Positions 1 through 10,500 of a stretch of 31,552 nucleotides of DNA are shown one piece after another. The stretch covers positions 1-31,552 of the forward strand of contig AUXH01000178.1 in assembly GCA_000482145.1 (NCBI GenBank), read 5' to 3'. Each line of letters opens with the position of its first letter. Position 1 is the stretch's first letter. The notes under the pieces were generated by a model. That model was not told where the DNA came from, ran no database searches, and was given only the letters and a program-made list of their open reading frames with translations. Source of the stretch: Strigomonas culicis. Taxonomy: Eukaryota; Euglenozoa; Kinetoplastea; Trypanosomatida; Trypanosomatidae. The translations under genes and the position numbers were made by a program.

Positions 1-28
1 TAAACGAAACGAAACAGAAAAAAACGAA

Positions 29-52
29 TATATATATATATATATATATATA
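29..52. repeat. (TA)12 microsatellite
   Basis: Twelve uninterrupted TA units lie in the 3' flank of the RRM gene. It is a simple repeat with no evident function. Confidence 0.95.
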
Positions 53-186
53 CAGTATAGCAATGATCATTAACGTGGAAAACTAGAGTAAAAAAAGAGA
101 GAAAACTCATCACAAACAACTGTAATCGCTATTACACTAGTCTTATTATTGTTATCGTTATTATGGATACAAGTAATACTAATACT

Positions 187-206
187 TCTCTCTCTCTCTC
201 TCTCTC
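187..206. repeat. (TC)10 microsatellite
   Basis: Ten TC units lie on the plus strand, so the repeat is purine-rich on the transcribed sense strand. It is therefore not a splice signal for the minus-strand genes. Confidence 0.9.
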
Positions 207-375
207 TTCACATTTGTCATAATTGTTTCTCGTTACTGTCTGATTGCTATTTTTTTTCTTTGTCCCTAAAAGCTGTGACTCTGTGCAAAAAAAAACGTGT
301 TTTGCAATTATTATTCTTATGCATACCTGTGGTTTGATTAGTATTAGTTTTTACCTTTTGTTTATTTTAATGGAT

Positions 376-1539
376 TTAAACGCAGAGAGCGACCTTAAGA
401 ACTTGACCTGTGGAGAAGAGCGTGCCATCCAAATTTTGAGCGATGCTCGGATGTGCGTTAGTATCAGACATTCGCACAGCAAAACTTTTCGAGCCGTCGA
501 ACGCCAAAACATTCTCTACAGATCCATAGGGTTGCACAAGCATGCGAATCAGCTCCTCACTGAGTGGGCCACCGGCAAGCAGCAAGTCTCCCTTTGATGG
601 AAAGGTGGTTGGGTTAACTACGACATAGGGAGAAGAAAAGAGCGGATTGCCGGTACTATTGCCTATAGAAGCAGCCATGGGATTCGGATAGACCATGGGT
701 GTCGGCACATGAGGAGTGCCAGCAACGGGAGGACTACACATCACAGAGTACGACATCATCGGAAAACCCTGAGGAGACGGTAGGATAGAGACCGGCTGCG
801 AATAGGTCTGAAAGAATGGTGTGGCAGGTGTGCTGTTGCTATTATTACTCTTGAACTTTGGAGAGCACTTCTGGCGCTGGCGGTTACGTTCCTGCCGTTG
901 CTTTCGTACGTCAGCCGTTTCAGAGTACTTTATTTCTAGTAGCCCGCACCAATCGTCGATACGAATGCTCTCCTTATCGCGTATGGCCGCGGATGCCTCC
1001 TCTACTGTAGCAAACTGCACAAAGCCGGAGCCTTTGCACTGCCCAAGCGGGTTCATCAAGACGGCGCACTCCTCAATTTGTCCATACGGTTGAAATGACT
1101 TCTGAAGGTGTTCCTTCGTCACCCACTGCGGCAGTCCACGAACGAAGAGACGGTTATTCGGCTCTTCATCCACGCCTTCGTCGTGCATAGCCATAGATAC
1201 GTGCAAAACGGTCGAGCTCTGCTGTATGGGTTTTGTGAGGTGTGTTTCGTTGATCGCCTTGTGCGCAGCGTCTGGTCTACGAAACATGACAAAACCGAAG
1301 TGTCTATTTTTTACGACTTTGGTCGAAACAATGTCACCAAATTGTTTGTAATGATCCTTCAGGTCCCGCTCGTCCCAGGAAGCAGGGAGGCCGGCAACAA
1401 AGATATTTGTCGAAACGTGCGGAGTTTGCGATGTTTTCGGCGTTGCAGTAAGACTCCCTGACACTTCCTCGCCAGGAACTTGAACGCTCAAAGAGGGTTT
1501 ATACACCGCATCATCACTAGTTGTGTTCCAACTCGCCAT
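376..1539 (-). CDS. RRM-type RNA-binding protein
   Basis: This 387-residue protein carries two clear RNA recognition motifs. RRM1 (about 45-116) has RNP2 IFVAGLP and RNP1 HFGFVMF. RRM2 (about 130-205) has RNP2 LFVRGLP and RNP1 GSGFVQF. A basic segment RKQRQERNRQRQK follows at 212-224, then a Ser/Pro/Met-rich linker (225-315). A C-terminal segment (about 318-385; LLLAGGP, then SKSFAVRM) looks like a third, degenerate RRM. Proteins of this kind bind mRNA and set its stability or translation. That matters in kinetoplastids, where control is mainly post-transcriptional. The start is the first ATG after the predicted splice acceptor at 1548. I cannot assign it to a named RBP or DRBD, so no symbol is given. 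The family call is firm; the target RNAs are unknown. Confidence 0.9.
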   Translation of the reverse strand: MASWNTTSDDAVYKPSLSVQVPGEEVSGSLTATPKTSQTPHVSTNIFVAGLPASWDERDLKDHYKQFGDIVSTKVVKNRHFGFVMFRRPDAAHKAINETHLTKPIQQSSTVLHVSMAMHDEGVDEEPNNRLFVRGLPQWVTKEHLQKSFQPYGQIEECAVLMNPLGQCKGSGFVQFATVEEASAAIRDKESIRIDDWCGLLEIKYSETADVRKQRQERNRQRQKCSPKFKSNNSNSTPATPFFQTYSQPVSILPSPQGFPMMSYSVMCSPPVAGTPHVPTPMVYPNPMAASIGNSTGNPLFSSPYVVVNPTTFPSKGDLLLAGGPLSEELIRMLVQPYGSVENVLAFDGSKSFAVRMSDTNAHPSIAQNLDGTLFSTGQVLKVALCV

Positions 1540-2138
1540 AGGTATTGCTTACAATAATGACAGCAACGATAGGGTAAGTCACAATTAAATACAATCAAGC
1601 ACGGTTGAACAATGAAAAGTTGGTGAAAGAGAGAAAAAAAAAAAGAGTGAGAAAAAAAAGAATACTTAAACGGAATACTCCTAGTGGACAGAAAATACAA
1701 TTGCTTTTGAAATTTGAATAAGAAAAGAGTAGAACGGACAGCGAGGAAAGAAGAAGGAAAGTGCATAGAAGAGCCAGATGATTACTTCATATCCAACATA
1801 CCGTTTATACACAATCGGTGATGCCACGTCTTGTATCGCACGCACAGATGCGACACAAGTTTCACATTCCCACATCTTTATCTCTCCCTCTCTATTATTG
1901 CTTTAGAGTATTGATTAACAACAATTGAAACGCACAAGACCCTTTTTTTTTCCCTTAGAGAACACTAACTCTATGGGTCATCATCACAGATACAGAGAAG
2001 AGACAAACACAATAACAGAAGAAAAAAAAAACACTAAAAAACAAAAGGAGAAGCATCTCGTCTGATCTATCCAGAAGAGCTCTTTGTATTCACTAATCAC
2101 TAGAAGTGCGCGCCAAAGCAGAAGCGCCGGACACTTGA
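1540..2138. other. Intergenic region CAF40 to RRM gene
   Basis: It holds the 3' UTR of CAF40 and the splice signal of the RRM gene. A second minus-strand pyrimidine tract lies near 2013-2047 and may direct polyadenylation of CAF40. I see no RNA gene here. Confidence 0.6.
1548..1662 (-). promoter_or_regulatory. Predicted trans-splice signal of the RRM gene
   Basis: On the sense strand a pyrimidine tract (1662-1625) is followed by a 75-base stretch with no AG until the one ending at 1548. That would leave an 8-base genomic 5' UTR. This is inference from the kinetoplastid splicing rule. Confidence 0.5.
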
Positions 2139-3158
2139 CTATTTGGCCCGTTCGCTCTCCACGATGCGCCTAGCCCCCATATCGCCTACCTTCACCAACA
2201 GCTGCAGCAGCGAGTTCTTGAGAGCGGCATCGCTTTCCAAGAACTCCTTAAACGTGCTGTTTTTCAGCTCCTCGGGCAGCATGGAAGGGAGTAGTGGGCT
2301 CACCTGCGGGTTATCTGCGAGCCGCAAATAGCAGCGGATCGTGTGCCGCAAGAGGCGACTGCTGCAGATGTGCTTTCCCTTTGCATCTTTCCGCGACACG
2401 CACGTGTGTAGCACTTTAGCGATCGCAGTGAAACGGTCCGGGTGGTGACACGCGTAAGCAAGGCCATGTTCTGAGGTCAGGAGCTTATGCACCACATACG
2501 CCGCAAGCACTTTTGGCAAGTCGTTCTGCTGCTCGTTGGAGCTAGTGTCCATAGGTGCCTCCATAATGTCGAGACAGAGCGGAAACATTTCCGAGTTGAG
2601 CAGGTAGCTGATTACCTGTTGGTCGTCGTAACGCAGCAACGCGCCGATGACACCCAAAACGGTTAGTCGTATGACGTCATTGCGCTCATTCGGTGGGGCA
2701 CGAAGAAGAGGATAGAGAAAAAGACATATTTGCGAGTCCAAAAGCTGCTTGCGTGAGCCGTCGTGGAGCGCAATCGTGTGAATTAATGTAATCATGTTGC
2801 TTACGCGATGCGCATCGCGCTTACCCATCATCTGGTCCTTCGAGTTGATGAGCGGGTAGATGGCAACAAGCTCTTGTAAAAAGATGGGCATAATGCCGAC
2901 GCTGTACCACAACGCAGGGCCCAGATCTAGTCCAGAGTATTTCTTCTCACGGTTTTTCGTCAGTTCGCTAAACGCCCGCTCACGAGTGTCCGGATTGTAA
3001 ATGTACTGGATTTGCTGAAGCATTTCTGTCATGCTTTGTTGAGCTTCTGACTGCCGCACAAGTGCCTGCTGACGCTCCTGTTGATCTACCTGTGATCGCG
3101 GCATGGCAGTCAGCGGTGGTTGCTGCTGCTGTTGCTGTTGGAGGACGGAATAGTACAT
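2139..3158 (-). CDS. CAF40: CCR4-NOT complex subunit CAF40/NOT9 (Rcd1 family)
   Basis: The 339-residue protein is a CAF40/CNOT9 armadillo-like subunit of the CCR4-NOT deadenylase, which shortens mRNA poly(A) tails. The family core runs from about 45 to 325. Recognisable blocks include NPDTRERAFSELTKNRE, PALWYSVG, LGVIGALLRYDDQQVI and RLLRHTIRCYLRLADNP, which follow human CNOT9 closely. The N terminus has a run of seven Gln after MYYSVL and a Gln-rich stretch to about residue 45. The human protein is 299 residues, so the difference is mainly this N-terminal extension. The start at 3158 is the first ATG after the predicted acceptor at 3259. The frame stays open upstream, but that stretch reads through the polypyrimidine tract. 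It is encoded directly downstream of SSNA1 and TOR in the same transcription unit. Confidence 0.95.
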   Translation of the reverse strand: MYYSVLQQQQQQQPPLTAMPRSQVDQQERQQALVRQSEAQQSMTEMLQQIQYIYNPDTRERAFSELTKNREKKYSGLDLGPALWYSVGIMPIFLQELVAIYPLINSKDQMMGKRDAHRVSNMITLIHTIALHDGSRKQLLDSQICLFLYPLLRAPPNERNDVIRLTVLGVIGALLRYDDQQVISYLLNSEMFPLCLDIMEAPMDTSSNEQQNDLPKVLAAYVVHKLLTSEHGLAYACHHPDRFTAIAKVLHTCVSRKDAKGKHICSSRLLRHTIRCYLRLADNPQVSPLLPSMLPEELKNSTFKEFLESDAALKNSLLQLLVKVGDMGARRIVESERAK

Positions 3159-3673
3159 GGTAACACGGTGCACGTAGGCTTGGTATACGTTGTAGTTGTT
3201 CAGAAATGATGCAAATCCGTAAAAGTGTGTGCGTATCTGTGTATACGTGCGTGGTATGCTATGAAAGTAACAACAACAACAAAAAAAAGAAGCACCAAGT
3301 AAACTAAAGCCAGCGCCACGCCAGAAAAAGGGAATAGTAGTGAAAACAAATAACGAGCAGAGAGAAGAAAACAATAGTAATGTCAAATGCATTTCATGAA
3401 ATGGTCCTCCTGTCACAGGAAGGAATACTAATTGGACTCTGCGTTCCTTCTTAATGTAGTGAGAGTTTGAAAACAAGAGAACTGAGGTATCTTGTAACGT
3501 AATAAAGTAAAAAAAAAAAATGTTGCTGTGATGGCTTTCACCTGATCCTATACAAAAACAACAAAAAGAATATGTATATCTAATGCAATAAAAGAGGATT
3601 GTCACGGCAAGTGAATGGATTTGACTACATCCTCTCGCTCACCCACACTCACTCCCTCTATGTATATTTGTCT
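3159..3673. other. Intergenic region SSNA1 to CAF40
   Basis: It holds the 3' UTR of the SSNA1 gene, the CAF40 splice signal and the CAF40 5' UTR. The long open frame across it is low-complexity (Phe/Cys/Ser-rich) and is not accepted as protein. Confidence 0.6.
3259..3292 (-). promoter_or_regulatory. Predicted trans-splice signal of CAF40
   Basis: A sense-strand pyrimidine tract (3292-3263) is followed at once by an AG ending at 3259. This gives a 100-base 5' UTR without an upstream ATG, which supports the start at 3158. Confidence 0.55.
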
Positions 3674-3997
3674 CTATTTCCTGGTGTGGACACCAACAAC
3701 ATCATCCTTAGCGTTTGAGAGTAGTTTCTTGGAGGATTCTAGTATATTCCGAAAGGCTGCACAGGTCTCATCCAATCGTTGGTCAAGTTCTTTTTTGGCA
3801 GCCGTTTTCTTCCCTAAACTCTCATCAATTGAAGAAAGACGTCGTTGCAGTGCACCGAGCTCTACTATAATTCGAGCCTTCTCTTCCTGTTCCCGTTTCA
3901 GTTCAAATTCTAAGTCTGCACTTCTTTCTTTCATCTCTTCAATAATGGAGACTATTTCTATGCTGGTGGCTTGTACATCAGACCCAAGGGAAGCCAT
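3674..3997 (-). CDS. SSNA1: SSNA1/DIP13-like coiled-coil microtubule protein
   Basis: This 107-residue, almost entirely helical protein matches SSNA1 (NA14 in animals, DIP13 in Chlamydomonas). The clearest block is AFRNILESSKKLLSNAK near the C terminus, corresponding to AYLKILESSQTLLSVLK in the human protein. KKTAAKKELDQRLDETCAA also aligns with the preceding segment. Length fits (human 119). Family members form fibrils, sit at basal bodies, centrioles and axonemes, and influence microtubule branching and severing. A basal-body or flagellar role here is inferred from the family. The start at 3997 is the first ATG after acceptors at 4056 or 4049; the upstream extension of the frame has no similarity to the family. 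The protein is small and easily missed by gene callers. Confidence 0.85.
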   Translation of the reverse strand: MASLGSDVQATSIEIVSIIEEMKERSADLEFELKREQEEKARIIVELGALQRRLSSIDESLGKKTAAKKELDQRLDETCAAFRNILESSKKLLSNAKDDVVGVHTRK

Positions 3998-4539
3998 AGA
4001 GGACAAGTGGAACGAACGCTCAGGAACAAATGTAGTTACGGAGTGTTTCTTAAAGCTTAAAACAAAAGTGAAATAACAGAGAAAAGGCAAAATATAGTAT
4101 TATGTATCGCCATTTATCACATGTGAGTGGAAATGAAGTAGTTTGTTCTTTCATTCGTATTCTACTGTTAGAAATAATACAAGAACTGTAACAACGATAA
4201 ACAAACGAAAAAAAAAAACGAGATAAAAAAACGCCATAAAAAAGAACGCAACAAGAAAAAGAGCTACTCTACTATTCACTTGAAATAACAATGCTATATC
4301 GCACTTTTGTACAAGCTAGTTTCTTCCCACAGTACAAAGATTAGACGCAATATAAACACACGCCTATATATTCATATGCATGTACATTTCCACTTGTTCA
4401 CCTTTCATCTTCTATTTTTCTGATTCGTATTAGTATTATAATTTGTTATTTGGATACGGGTGTTCATCTGAACGCTTCCGGTTATGCTTCGGGAATTGAC
4501 ATTTCATTCAGCCCTTTTTATGAAGGCATGCTGCCGCCA
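3998..4539. other. Intergenic region TOR to SSNA1
   Basis: It holds the 3' UTR of the TOR gene (from 4539 downward) and the splice region of SSNA1. There is a second, longer pyrimidine-rich zone on the sense strand at about 4200-4262. No RNA gene was recognised. Confidence 0.6.
4056..4088 (-). promoter_or_regulatory. Predicted trans-splice signal of SSNA1
   Basis: A sense-strand T/C tract (4088-4059) is followed directly by AG ending at 4056, with a second AG ending at 4049. The 5' UTR would be 51-58 bases with no upstream ATG. Confidence 0.5.
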
Positions 4540-7500
4540 CTACCAGAACGGGTACCACCCAGACCAAGACTGAGCCACGTTGGACAGTTGCGTTGCCTCT
4601 GCTATGAGTCTGCCCACTTGTGTTTTGGTGTCCAAGCCTTCTTGCTGGACGGGTGAGATGAAGTCCTGTCCCTTGAGCTTGGAGCTCAGGCGGTTGAAAA
4701 TAAACACGCCCTGGTGTATCACATCAACTTCTTCGCCGCACAAGTGTTTGGCCACGCTCAGCGTCTCATGTCCCTTCTTCCCCCCCTCCAGAGACTCCGT
4801 GAAGGACTCTTGGTGCGGCTGTGTGGGATTCCGTATCTTGGCAATGTTGATCTGCTCCTCGATCGTCCGGTCATTTGAAATCTCCGGCTCCTGCCCCGGT
4901 CGGTTGACCAAGCGCCACGAAATCAACGGGTCCTGGATAAACGCTTCCATGAGGGCCAGCACACTGTGGCTGCCTTCGCGCAGGACACACATCGACGTCT
5001 CCGCGCATGACCGGAACGCGCCGTCTACACCAGAGACATCCAGCGCATTTCGGAGCATGCGGGTCAGACGGAACGGTACCTTTTCCGGAAACTTGTCGCG
5101 CGTCATGGCGACCTCGAAGCAATCTCCAAAGTCGATATGCACGACGAGGCCAGTGTTGCGTTGCACCATAATGTTGTTTGGGTGCCGGTCTCCGAGCCCA
5201 AGGATATAGCCCACGACGCTCATGTTGGCCAACGACGTGCAGTACATGCGCCGTCGCTCCAGCCATATCTCGCAGTCAGCGGCGGACGACCACATGGCCT
5301 TACGGATGTCCTGGCCAGACGTGTGGTCGGCAAGATACTCGATCACTTCCACTTTCGACATCATCATAAGGTAGTCGTACGCCTTTACGTTGTCGAAGGA
5401 GATGATTTGGTGCAGCATGCGCATTTCCAGTTCGGCCGGAATACCCTTCTTTGTGCGGTAGTATTTCACCAACTCGTGTAGTGTATCGCAGCCGTCGACC
5501 CAGCCAATGATGCCGACCGTGTCCTTTAGCGGCGTCACCGAGTACCGCTGTATCTTGAAACCGAAGTTCTTGCAACTGCGAGAGTCGGAGCTCATAAGAA
5601 TATTGATAAGACCGAACAGCTGCATCACACGCTCATCCAGGCGGAGGTCCTCTCGACCCTTTAGCAGGTACTTTTGATTCTTACCCTCGTTGGTAATGAT
5701 ACCAATGCGCTTCGGCCGCTGCTTACTCGCAATCACGTTCACGTCGTTCTGAAAGGAGTAGATTTTGGCGACGGCCCCCTCGTCCGCACTACGTGCGTCT
5801 GGGATACCTATCACGAGCTCTCGCGCCTCGAAGAGTTTCGGGCTACAGAACTCCATCTTGAGAACGATAGACGACTTGATCTGCTCATCAATCCGCTTGT
5901 ACACGATATGGTAGATGTTCCACGCAGACTGCAGGTCACCAATGTTTCGCGTCGTCGTGTACGAGCGGAGCCACTCCTTGGCCTCGGCCAGCAGTTTACC
6001 GTACTTGGACACAAACTCCGCCTCGACCACCGTTTCGGGAACGCGGTTCAGTGACTCGTGCATCGGGAGCAGCAAGCGCACCATCTCGTCCTTCGCCTTG
6101 CCGCGTCCGAAGAAGCTGCTGGCCGCGGCCTCCAGCTTATCGTACCAGTGCTCATGGATGAGGGCGGAGGTGCGGATGAGCTCTTCAATCATAATGCGAC
6201 CTTGCAACACGAGCACAGGGAACCGATTGAGCATCCGATTGATAATCTCGTTGGCCCACTTCTTTCGCCGCTCGGAATCGGACATGGTGCACAGGTTGAG
6301 TGGGTAGATGAGGGAGTGTGGGTATTGCAGCGCCACACCGGCAATCACATCCGCCACGAGTCGGCAACTGTCGTCCGACCCCGTGTCGAGTCTCGCGATT
6401 AACTGCGGCACGACAAGGTTCCACACGCGAGACGGCACATTGAACACGCGGCTGCGCAGCTCCTTCAGTCCCTTTTCTCTGTCGCAGTGACGGCTCCACA
6501 ACGTAAGGAGCTTCAGCACGTCTTGAATTAACGTAGAGTCTGAGGTACCCAGCTGTATGCTTTGGATATAGCCTTCAATCGCATTGGTGCAGGCGACGTC
6601 GGTGTACCCGTTGTTCAGCAATTCCGCGTTGGACTCCGCCCAGAGACGCCACGCAATGTACCATTTGGGGTCGTACAGCGTCGCCGTTTTGAAGCAATCC
6701 TCGGCCTCTACAAGATCGACGTTCATACCCAGCTTCGCGTAGGCCTTGGCCAGTATGATGGAGTTTTCGGACTTGCAGTGAATGTCGATGATCCGCTTGA
6801 GAAGCTCCGCCTCCTTGCCAAACTTGGTGTCGTCGCCCAAAGCATTGCTTGCCGAGAGGTAGGCCACATACTGCATCACCACCCGCGGGTTCGTCGTGCG
6901 GCTCGTCAAGTTTGCGAGGGTTGGGTTGCGCACGCCTAGCAGTTGATCCAGCGTAAACTTTTCAATCTCCTTGGCATTTTCTTGTCGACAGAGCTTCACG
7001 AAGCGAATTCGTGTTTTGACATCCTTGTTGGGAGGAATCAGAAGACCGCGGACACCTAGAATCTGCTTCCACACAGGCACCGTAGCGCACATGAGACGGA
7101 TGCGCTGATCCCAGATCCTTGATAGAACAGAGATGTGCTCTGTTGAACCAAGCTTGCTTTCCAGTTGCTTTGCGATGGCCACCTCCTCCACCTCCGTGAG
7201 CACCTGCGCCGTCACTAAGCCTCGGTAGGCGCGTCCATTCGTCTCGTGCATTACCGCAGCCAGTTCATTGAGGAGCATGAGCCGCCCGTCACGCACAAAA
7301 GACATGGCCGTTTCGTACTTCTCCTTGACGATACACAAGGAAGCGTTTGCCACGTGGTATGCCACCGACTCGGTCGGCATCCACTCCAATGCTTGCTCCA
7401 GCAGATCCCATGATCCGAGACGAATAGAGGCGTCCGCCGCGTACTCGGAAACGTAATACAGGATGTTTCCATCTTCGCTATCATCGTCTTGCTGACTGCA

Positions 7501-10500
7501 TCGCTTGTACATCTTCTTCCACTCATCCAGTACGCGGTCAAAGTTCCCTAGCTCGCTGAGGCAAAGCATCAGTCGTGCTCTGATTTCCAGGCGGTGATCG
7601 TTGGACTTCTCGTCCGATTTCATCAGACTGCTCGTGTTGTCCCGACTGGTCGTTCGAAAATGCATCATGCGCTGAAAGGAACGATGGTTCATTTTCGGTC
7701 CACGGAAAGACTGAGTAATGTTGTCTGCATTGCTTTGCGTGCACAAGCGCTCGTTTTCAATCTCCTTTTGCGTCAGCTGCAGTGCTTCTCGGTAACGCGC
7801 GAGCTTGACGAGGCTGGAATGCAACAGGGAGCGTTGCTGCTCCTTGCTCGCCTGATTAAGGATGCCCACCGAGGAGTCAACCATATGCAGCTCGCTGTAC
7901 ACCGAAATGAGCGACTCGACCGTGTCAGGGGGATTCTCACGGTACGCCGCCTCGCGCCAGTAGAGCGCCTTGGCGAGGAGTCCACGGCTCCACGCACACT
8001 CGGAGAGGTCCGCATACGACAGCGACAGCACTTCACCCATGTGATCCATGTACTCGACGAGAGAGAGAATTGTGATAATCACCTGATCCGGCACCGTCGA
8101 TACCGTCATGGCTTGACGAAACACCTGCCTAAAGTAATCCACAATGCCACTTCGCAGCGTCACGCTGGCAAACGTCCACATGGCCCGAAACGCCACCTGC
8201 AGCACATCACTCGTGAACTGTGGCGATTTTTCCACCAAAGGGGTGGCATTGATACCAATAGGAAGTGAGGTGCAACGGAACACTTGATACGGGGACTCCT
8301 GCAGCAAGCTGATGCTGAACTGTTCGGACCACTTGCTCCACTCTTCCTTCGTGACGGGGACCGTCTTGAAGCAGGCCAAAATGCGTGATTCGTTGCTCGG
8401 CAACGTGCGCTCATCTTCGGTTGGTGTCATCTTCACTTCTTCGTGGATGGAAGAGTAACTCCAAATTTCGCCTATACGCGACATGGACTTGATCACAAGT
8501 ACTTCCACCTTCTTGATCAGCGAATTGGCCTCCACGGTTTGCACCTGGTAAGATTTGGCACTGCGCACGCAAACGGCGCCCGAGGCGAGCTCGTTGTTCA
8601 GCGCCGTAAACTCCGGACTCGTGATCTTGTATGTTTTCAGTGTCGCGTTAATGTATATCGAGAACTTTAAAAAATCTGTCTGCAAGAGCACAATGAGCAC
8701 AGTGAAGACACCCATAATGTTATTGACAAGTGAGGTGCTACCCGACAGGCTCTGGCTTCGGATGCGGTCGTTTGACAGGCACGTGAGCAGCGAACGCACG
8801 ATCGATCCCACAAGCTCGTCGACATGAATCTTGGAACAGACCACCTTTAGCGTCGTGACCGCGGCGTACAAAAAGTCTTGCGTGTTATTCGTGTTCTCGA
8901 TGGCGAGCAAGAGATTAGCTACGAGGCTCTCCGCGTAGGCCTGCAGACTCGAGATGTGCTTTACAATGAACTTTAGTACTATGTTTTTCAGCTCTGGAGT
9001 GGAATCCGAGCGGTTGAGAGAGTCGAACACGCGCGGAAGGGCCCGCGCGGCAGCGGAACCAAAGTAGTTTTCACCACCCGCAGAGGTGACGTGCGAAAGC
9101 AGCCGCACGACGAGAAACCGATACATGCGGTGCTTCTCCCAGATGCATTCAAAAACGTTCAGAATTGGTTCCATACACTCCGAAACTTGGTCACCAACAT
9201 AGTGAACAATCGTGCTGAATTCGAATAGGATGGTGGCAAGCAGTCGACCGGTCGGCAACTCACACACGCAGCGCGACAGGGGCGGAATGAGGAGCGACAT
9301 GTCCGCGCGGGCGCAGGGGCAGCGCTCGCCAATGTTCAGCACTGTTTGTACACTTGTCCGTAACAGTGCGTCGCGCGTGGATGCAGGGCAGGCTTCATAC
9401 GGTTCTAGCAACGTGGCAATCGCCCACAGCGCCACACGGGCGCACTTCTTGTGAGAGATCCGGCCAAACATGATAATGTTGTCATTCGTCTTTCGGTCTT
9501 CATATTCGGGCGCAGCTGCGGTCGTTTGTATAATGTGCGGATCGAGCGCGCCGATCAGGCCCACACACTTGAGCGCCTCCAGGCGCACCTCTACGTTTTC
9601 ATCCTGAAACCGAATGATGTTCGCGAGCTGCCGTGAAATTCGAGGGTACAGCACATACGGGTGCTCGCCGTCGATGAGGGGGGCGAGGGCTGCACACAAG
9701 AAGCGCAAGCATGCGAGGCGGGAAGGGAGGGACGCACTGTCCCGCGGAATGGTGTCGAAGAGCTCCGATACAAGGCCAATCTCGGTCTTGAAAACACGTC
9801 CGGTCTTGTCGAACGCATTGATAGCCGTCGCGACGGCCGTGCAACAGTTGAGGAAGGGCAGGAGGATCGGGGAGCGCGCGGTCGTACCTGAAAACTGAGG
9901 TCTAAGCGAGTTGAGGATGGAGCTCGAAAAGCGCATGATAAACTGCGGGGCGGCGGACGATAAGGTGGTCAGCAGGTTGAGACCGTACTCCACTGTCTGC
10001 GGGTTGAACGTGGAGTCCACCAAGTGAAGAATAACGACCACCTCCTCCCGCAAGGCGGGCAGGATGTGCGACGGGTCGTACGGTGTCAAGCGACACAGCT
10101 GCTCCAATGCAGCTGCCCGGCAGAAGATGGACTCATCACCGAGTGCGGCAAACATACGAGACAAGAACTGCTGTTCACCGAGAAACGGATAGAATGCCTC
10201 TGTGAAGGAGCTCAGAATAGTTTGTCGGATCAACGGGTTCGGGTCTGACAGTGCCACCACGAGCATGCGGAACAGGACGGTGTTAATGCAGATTCGGCGT
10301 GAGATACTCAAGTCGCCCTTTTCACCCGGGGGCACCAAAAGTTTAATGATGGCAAACACAGCCGCGTTTCGGATGGCCGTGCTTGCATTGTCGACAAGAG
10401 GAAGAACAGAATCGCGCAGAAAGTCACCCATGAGCTCGGAGTTTGAGAAACCAAACTGGACCAACGCATTCAACGCAACGGATATTTGGTATTCACTGGG

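Larger units (their letters stand above)
1..375. other. Intergenic region downstream of the RRM protein gene
   Basis: This AT-rich stretch is the 3' flank of the minus-strand RRM gene, and no gene is supported in it. It holds a (TA)12 run at 29-52 and a (TC)10 run at 187-206. The A-rich plus strand at 1-27 reads as a pyrimidine tract on the minus strand. It is probably the splice signal of the next gene, beyond the left edge. Confidence 0.6.

Noticed and set aside
149..597. Plus-strand frames preceded by a TC-rich tract and AG near 187-270
   Set aside because: The tract resembles a splice signal on the plus strand, but the frames encode low-complexity Leu/Ser sequence and run into the RRM gene's 3' end. 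All other genes are on the minus strand.
3159..3605. N-terminal extension of CAF40 (149 extra residues)
   Set aside because: It crosses the pyrimidine tract and predicted acceptor, is rich in Phe/Cys/Leu, and has no counterpart in the family.
7594..8268. 224-codon plus-strand frame opposite TOR
   Set aside because: Shadow of the TOR coding sequence, with no domain and no upstream splice signal.
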